A stretch of DNA of 28,574 nt from Flavicella sp963932955 (lineage in GTDB: Bacteria > Bacteroidota > Bacteroidia > Flavobacteriales > Flavobacteriaceae). The first letter of the stretch is position 1. Each line of letters starts with the position of its first letter. Shown here in pieces: positions 25,164 through 28,574 of this stretch. The notes beneath the pieces were generated by a model. It had not been told where the DNA came from. It saw only the letters and a program-made list of their open reading frames with translations, and did not search any database. The translations under genes were made by a program, and so were the position numbers. The stretch is taken from positions 1 to 28,574 of the forward strand of contig CAWVRK010000022.1 of NCBI GenBank assembly GCA_963932955.1. The letters are read 5' to 3'.

Positions 25164-26714
25164 ATGAAAAAGATTTTGTACTTTTCATTGTTGCTTTTGT
25201 TTTCCATCGCTTGTGAAAGCGATTTGAACAGCATCAATGCTTCTTTCATTGATAATAAAAATTTTGAAGCGAAAGAGCTTGTCTCCGACGTTTCTTTTAC
25301 ATCCGAGTCCATTTCTAGGGTCAATTCCTCAACGGCAGGACAGTACTTGCTCGGGGCCTACAACAACCCCAATTTTGGAACCTTAAAAGCCTCTTTTGTC
25401 AGTCAACTAAGCCTGCCTAGCTCTTTGGAATACACTTCGGAATCTTATGGAGCTGATACCTTGGTAACCCCATCTTTGGACGGTGTTGTTTTGTACATTC
25501 CCTACCAAGCCACCCTTGGCGTTGACTTGGATCAAAAACGGAGGTACAGTTTGGATTCTATTTTTGGAGCCTACGATTCAAATACCGAAACCTATGGGTC
25601 TTTTAATTTTGAGGTACACGAATTGGAAACATTTTTGAATCCATTGAGCCCCTCAGACCCCTCAAGACCGAGTAGGTTTGATACGGACAGAACTTATGAG
25701 ACAAAAGGCCTGTTGGCAACAGTATCGAATTTCTCTCCAAGCGCGAAAGACACGGTTACCTATATCAAGCGAAGCATCGAAGGAACAGTCTACGACACCG
25801 ATACTATTCAGCTTTCCAACGCTGCGCCTCGCATGGCCATTCCTTTGGACACTGACTTTTTCCAAACCAAAATTTTAGACAAGTTGCCAGCGAATGGAGC
25901 AGCAGCCCCTGAAGTCCTGTCTTCACAGCAAGATTTTATCCGCTATTTTAGGGGACTGTACCTAAAAACGTTATCTGAAACACCTGGATCCATAGCGTCT
26001 TTGCTGCTTTCGAACGCTTTTGTAGAAATGTACTACACAAATGTCGTCCGCAAGGTTTCAACAGGAGAGATTTTAGACACGATAAAACGAGCAAAAACAT
26101 TTTCTTTTGGAGGCGTTAGAGCGAGCAAGTACGAGCACGACCACACAGGAGCTTCGGATACAGATAAGATCTATGTCCAAGGAGCTTCAGGCTTTCAGGC
26201 AAACATAAAATTATTGGGGTACGATTCAGAACAGCCCAACACAGTAAGTTCGGAATTGCAAAGCCTCCTAGAAGCGGCCAACGATGATGAAGGCAACCCC
26301 AAGTGGTTGATCAACGAGGCGAGTTTGACTTTTTATGTGGATGAAAGCAATTGGCTTTCGGCAACAGATACCGTCTTTAAATTGTTTTTGTACAAAAAAA
26401 CACCGAACTACGATTCTCAAATTTTAGATTACATCACAGCTGCTTCTTTTTCCGCTGCAGAAGGAGCCCTTCAGAAAGATGAAAACGGTGCCTATTATTA
26501 CCAGTTTAGAGTCACAGACTACATTACAAAATTGTTGGACGGAACCCAATTCAAAAATGTAGACAACCTTGGGTTGAAAGTTTTTGCCAACGGTGATTTG
26601 CCCATCAGTACCATAGACACTTTGGTCACTTCTAACAATTGGAATCCAAGAGGCGTTGTACTTGACGGCAGTCTGACAAAATTAAAAATCAACTACTCCG
26701 TTCAAAACGATTAA
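25164..26714 (+). CDS. DUF4270 lipoprotein
   Basis: The 516-residue protein has a lipoprotein signal peptide with Cys17 (LLLFSIACES) and then beta-rich sequence with the DUF4270 pattern (GAYNNPNFGTLKASFVSQL, VVLYIPY, FVEMYYTN, WNPRGVVLDGS). The acidic residue after the lipid Cys would allow surface export. No function is known. The start at the ATG 25164 is set by the signal peptide; the frame extends upstream only as unrelated sequence overlapping the previous gene. It lies 40 bases after the glycogen-synthase-like gene and 10 bases before glmS. Confidence 0.85.
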   Translation: MKKILYFSLLLLFSIACESDLNSINASFIDNKNFEAKELVSDVSFTSESISRVNSSTAGQYLLGAYNNPNFGTLKASFVSQLSLPSSLEYTSESYGADTLVTPSLDGVVLYIPYQATLGVDLDQKRRYSLDSIFGAYDSNTETYGSFNFEVHELETFLNPLSPSDPSRPSRFDTDRTYETKGLLATVSNFSPSAKDTVTYIKRSIEGTVYDTDTIQLSNAAPRMAIPLDTDFFQTKILDKLPANGAAAPEVLSSQQDFIRYFRGLYLKTLSETPGSIASLLLSNAFVEMYYTNVVRKVSTGEILDTIKRAKTFSFGGVRASKYEHDHTGASDTDKIYVQGASGFQANIKLLGYDSEQPNTVSSELQSLLEAANDDEGNPKWLINEASLTFYVDESNWLSATDTVFKLFLYKKTPNYDSQILDYITAASFSAAEGALQKDENGAYYYQFRVTDYITKLLDGTQFKNVDNLGLKVFANGDLPISTIDTLVTSNNWNPRGVVLDGSLTKLKINYSVQND

Positions 26715-26724
26715 ATAAAAAACT

Positions 26725-28574
26725 ATGTGTGGGATAACCGGATATATAGGGACACGTGAGGCCTATCCGATTGTAATCAAAGGATTGCAACGTTTGGAAT
26801 ACAGAGGCTATGACAGTGCGGGGATCATGGTCTTCAACGGTACAGAAGCCAAGGTTACAAAAACCAAAGGAAAGGTCGCTGACTTAGAAGCATTGTTTGT
26901 TGAAAATAAGACAAAGGGAACCATCGGTATCGGACACACACGATGGGCCACGCACGGGGTGCCAAATGACACCAATTCCCATCCACACGTTTCCAACTCG
27001 GGAGACCTGACCATCATCCACAACGGAATCATTGAAAATTACGACGCCATCAAAAAAGAGCTATTGGCTCGCGGTTATACGTTCCAAAGCGATACCGATA
27101 CCGAAGTTTTGGTCAATTTGATCGAAGAAGTTCAAAAGAAGCATGCTTGCAAATTGGGAAAGGCAGTTCAGTTGGCTTTGAACGAAGTCATTGGAGCTTA
27201 TGCCATCGCAGTATTTGACAAAAAGAAGCCAGATGAATTGGTCGTCGCAAAATTAGGCAGTCCTCTTGCCATTGGAATTGGCGAAGACAATGCGGAGTTT
27301 TTTATCGCCTCCGACGCTTCTCCGTTTATAGAATACACCAAAAACGCGATCTATTTAGAAGACGAAGAATTGGCGATTGTCAAAATTGGGCGAGACATTC
27401 GAATTCGAAAAATTCACAACGACAGCAAAGTCAGTCCAAATGTACAGGCCTTGCAAATGAACCTCTCTCAAATCGAAAAAGAAGGCTTTGACCACTTTAT
27501 GTTGAAAGAAATTTTCGAACAACCCAAGGCGATTTTAGACACCTACAGAGGCCGTTTGTTGCCCAATGAAGGCATCGTTCGGTTGTCAGGGGTAGAAGAA
27601 TACATTGAAAAGTTTAAAAATGCCGATCGAATTCTCATCATTGCTTGTGGGACTTCGTGGCATGCGGGATTGGTCGCAGAATATTTGTTTGAAGCGGTTT
27701 CAAGAATCCCTGTGGAAGTAGAATACGCATCTGAATTCCGTTACCGCAATCCAATCATTACGGAAAAAGACGTGGTGATTGCCATCTCTCAATCTGGAGA
27801 AACGGCAGATTCCTTGGCGGCCATCAAAATGGCCAAAGCACGGGGAGCTTATGTCTTTGGCGTGTGCAATGTGGTCGGCTCGTCCATTGCAAGGGCTTCC
27901 CATTCGGGCGCCTACACACATGCGGGTCCTGAAATTGGCGTCGCCTCTACCAAAGCATTTACCACACAAATCACCTTGTTGACTTTGATCGCACTAAAGC
28001 TCGGGAAAGAAAAGGGAACCCTTTCCAATTCCGATTTCCATGCTTACCTGCAACAGATGGAATTGATTCCGGCAAAAGTAGAAGAGATTTTAGCCCAAGA
28101 TGACAACATCAAAACCATTGCTTCAGAATTTCTGACCACGCCGAGCTGTTTGTTTTTGGGAAGAGGCTACAATTTTCCAGTAGCCCTCGAAGGCGCTTTG
28201 AAGCTAAAAGAAATCTCCTACATCCATGCAGAAGGCTACCCTGCTGCAGAGATGAAACACGGACCCATCGCACTGATTGAAGACGGCTATCCTGTCATTG
28301 TCATCGCAATAGACAAAGGGCATTACGAAAAGGTGGTGAGCAATATTCAAGAGATCAAATCTCGAAAGGGAAAAATCATCGCCGTGGTCACCAAAGGAGA
28401 CATCGCCGTCAAAGCTTTGGCAGATCATGTGATCGAAATCCCAGAAGTAGAAGAGCCTTTGAGTCCGCTGTTGACAACCATTCCCCTTCAGCTGTTGGCC
28501 TATCATGTGGCCGTTTTAAGAGGCTGCAATGTCGACCAGCCTAGAAATTTGGCAAAGTCGGTGACAGTGGAGTA
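26725..28574 (+). CDS. glmS: Glutamine-fructose-6-phosphate aminotransferase (cut within the stop codon)
   Basis: It makes glucosamine-6-phosphate from fructose-6-phosphate and glutamine, the first step toward UDP-GlcNAc for peptidoglycan and lipopolysaccharide. The N-terminal Ntn glutaminase domain begins with nucleophile Cys2 (MCGITGYIGTREA) and contains HTRWATHG and HNGIIENY. Two SIS sugar-isomerase domains follow (ACGTSWHAG, SQSGETADS, then LGRGYNFPVALEGALKLKE and AEGYPAAEMKHGP). The C-terminus NLAKSVTVE is the family's normal end. All 616 codons are present and the window stops after the first two bases (TA) of the stop codon. No glmS ribozyme or extra leader is seen in the 10-base gap. 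Confidence 0.98.
   Translation, partial: MCGITGYIGTREAYPIVIKGLQRLEYRGYDSAGIMVFNGTEAKVTKTKGKVADLEALFVENKTKGTIGIGHTRWATHGVPNDTNSHPHVSNSGDLTIIHNGIIENYDAIKKELLARGYTFQSDTDTEVLVNLIEEVQKKHACKLGKAVQLALNEVIGAYAIAVFDKKKPDELVVAKLGSPLAIGIGEDNAEFFIASDASPFIEYTKNAIYLEDEELAIVKIGRDIRIRKIHNDSKVSPNVQALQMNLSQIEKEGFDHFMLKEIFEQPKAILDTYRGRLLPNEGIVRLSGVEEYIEKFKNADRILIIACGTSWHAGLVAEYLFEAVSRIPVEVEYASEFRYRNPIITEKDVVIAISQSGETADSLAAIKMAKARGAYVFGVCNVVGSSIARASHSGAYTHAGPEIGVASTKAFTTQITLLTLIALKLGKEKGTLSNSDFHAYLQQMELIPAKVEEILAQDDNIKTIASEFLTTPSCLFLGRGYNFPVALEGALKLKEISYIHAEGYPAAEMKHGPIALIEDGYPVIVIAIDKGHYEKVVSNIQEIKSRKGKIIAVVTKGDIAVKALADHVIEIPEVEEPLSPLLTTIPLQLLAYHVAVLRGCNVDQPRNLAKSVTVE

Noticed and set aside
26715..26724. glmS ribozyme before glmS
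   Set aside because: The gap to the preceding gene is only 10 bases and the known ribozyme is a Firmicutes feature.
1..28574. CRISPR array, tRNA, rRNA, insertion sequence, prophage or toxin-antitoxin module
   Set aside because: No regularly spaced repeats, cloverleaf candidates, transposase or integrase frames, or paired small toxin genes were seen on reading both strands.

Overview
The window looks like a chromosomal segment of a marine-type Flavobacteriaceae (Bacteroidota). It carries a SusC/SusD pair, a triple-tyrosine (Y_Y_Y) membrane regulator, DUF4270, DUF4271 and DUF4296 proteins that are typical of Flavobacteriia, A-rich leaders instead of strong Shine-Dalgarno sites, and several matches to the Bacteroidetes promoter consensus TTTG-N19-TAnnTTTG. 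This placement is inferred from gene content only.

Bases 1-9273, all on the minus strand, form one end of a polysaccharide utilisation locus. A membrane-spanning Y_Y_Y/LuxR-type regulator comes first (9273 to 6466). A 356-base leader region follows, and then a SusC-type TonB-dependent transporter, a SusD-type lipoprotein and a third surface lipoprotein that runs off the left edge. The degradative enzymes would lie beyond base 1, so the glycan cannot be named from this window.

Bases 9588-16440 are mostly plus strand: pckA (PEP carboxykinase, divergent from the regulator), a strong terminator, dinB, a GreA/GreB-like protein, a LuxE-like acyl-protein synthetase family protein, tyrS (minus strand) and an NAD-dependent epimerase.

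Bases 16454-18959 are a minus-strand unit: polyprenol-phosphate-mannose-synthase-like GT2, pyrC-type dihydroorotase and a DUF4296 lipoprotein. Divergent from it are a DUF4271 membrane protein and hemD (19058-20477), which end in a bidirectional terminator shared with convergent radA. Bases 20544-24221 are a minus-strand series of panC, panD, an LPG-synthase-type flippase-like membrane protein and radA. Bases 24317 to the end are a plus-strand series of a short glycogen-synthase-like protein, a DUF4270 lipoprotein and glmS, which is cut within its stop codon.

No tRNA, rRNA, CRISPR array, insertion sequence or prophage was seen. Most of the window is ordinary core genome. The points most worth a second look are: the glycogen-synthase-like protein, which has lost both the C-terminal lobe and the KxGG loop; a perfect 14-bp palindrome in the susC leader and recurring TGTACAG words near the regulator; the LuxE and GreA-like pair; a Gln in place of the first metal-binding His in dihydroorotase; and a dinB promoter that lies over the pckA terminator.
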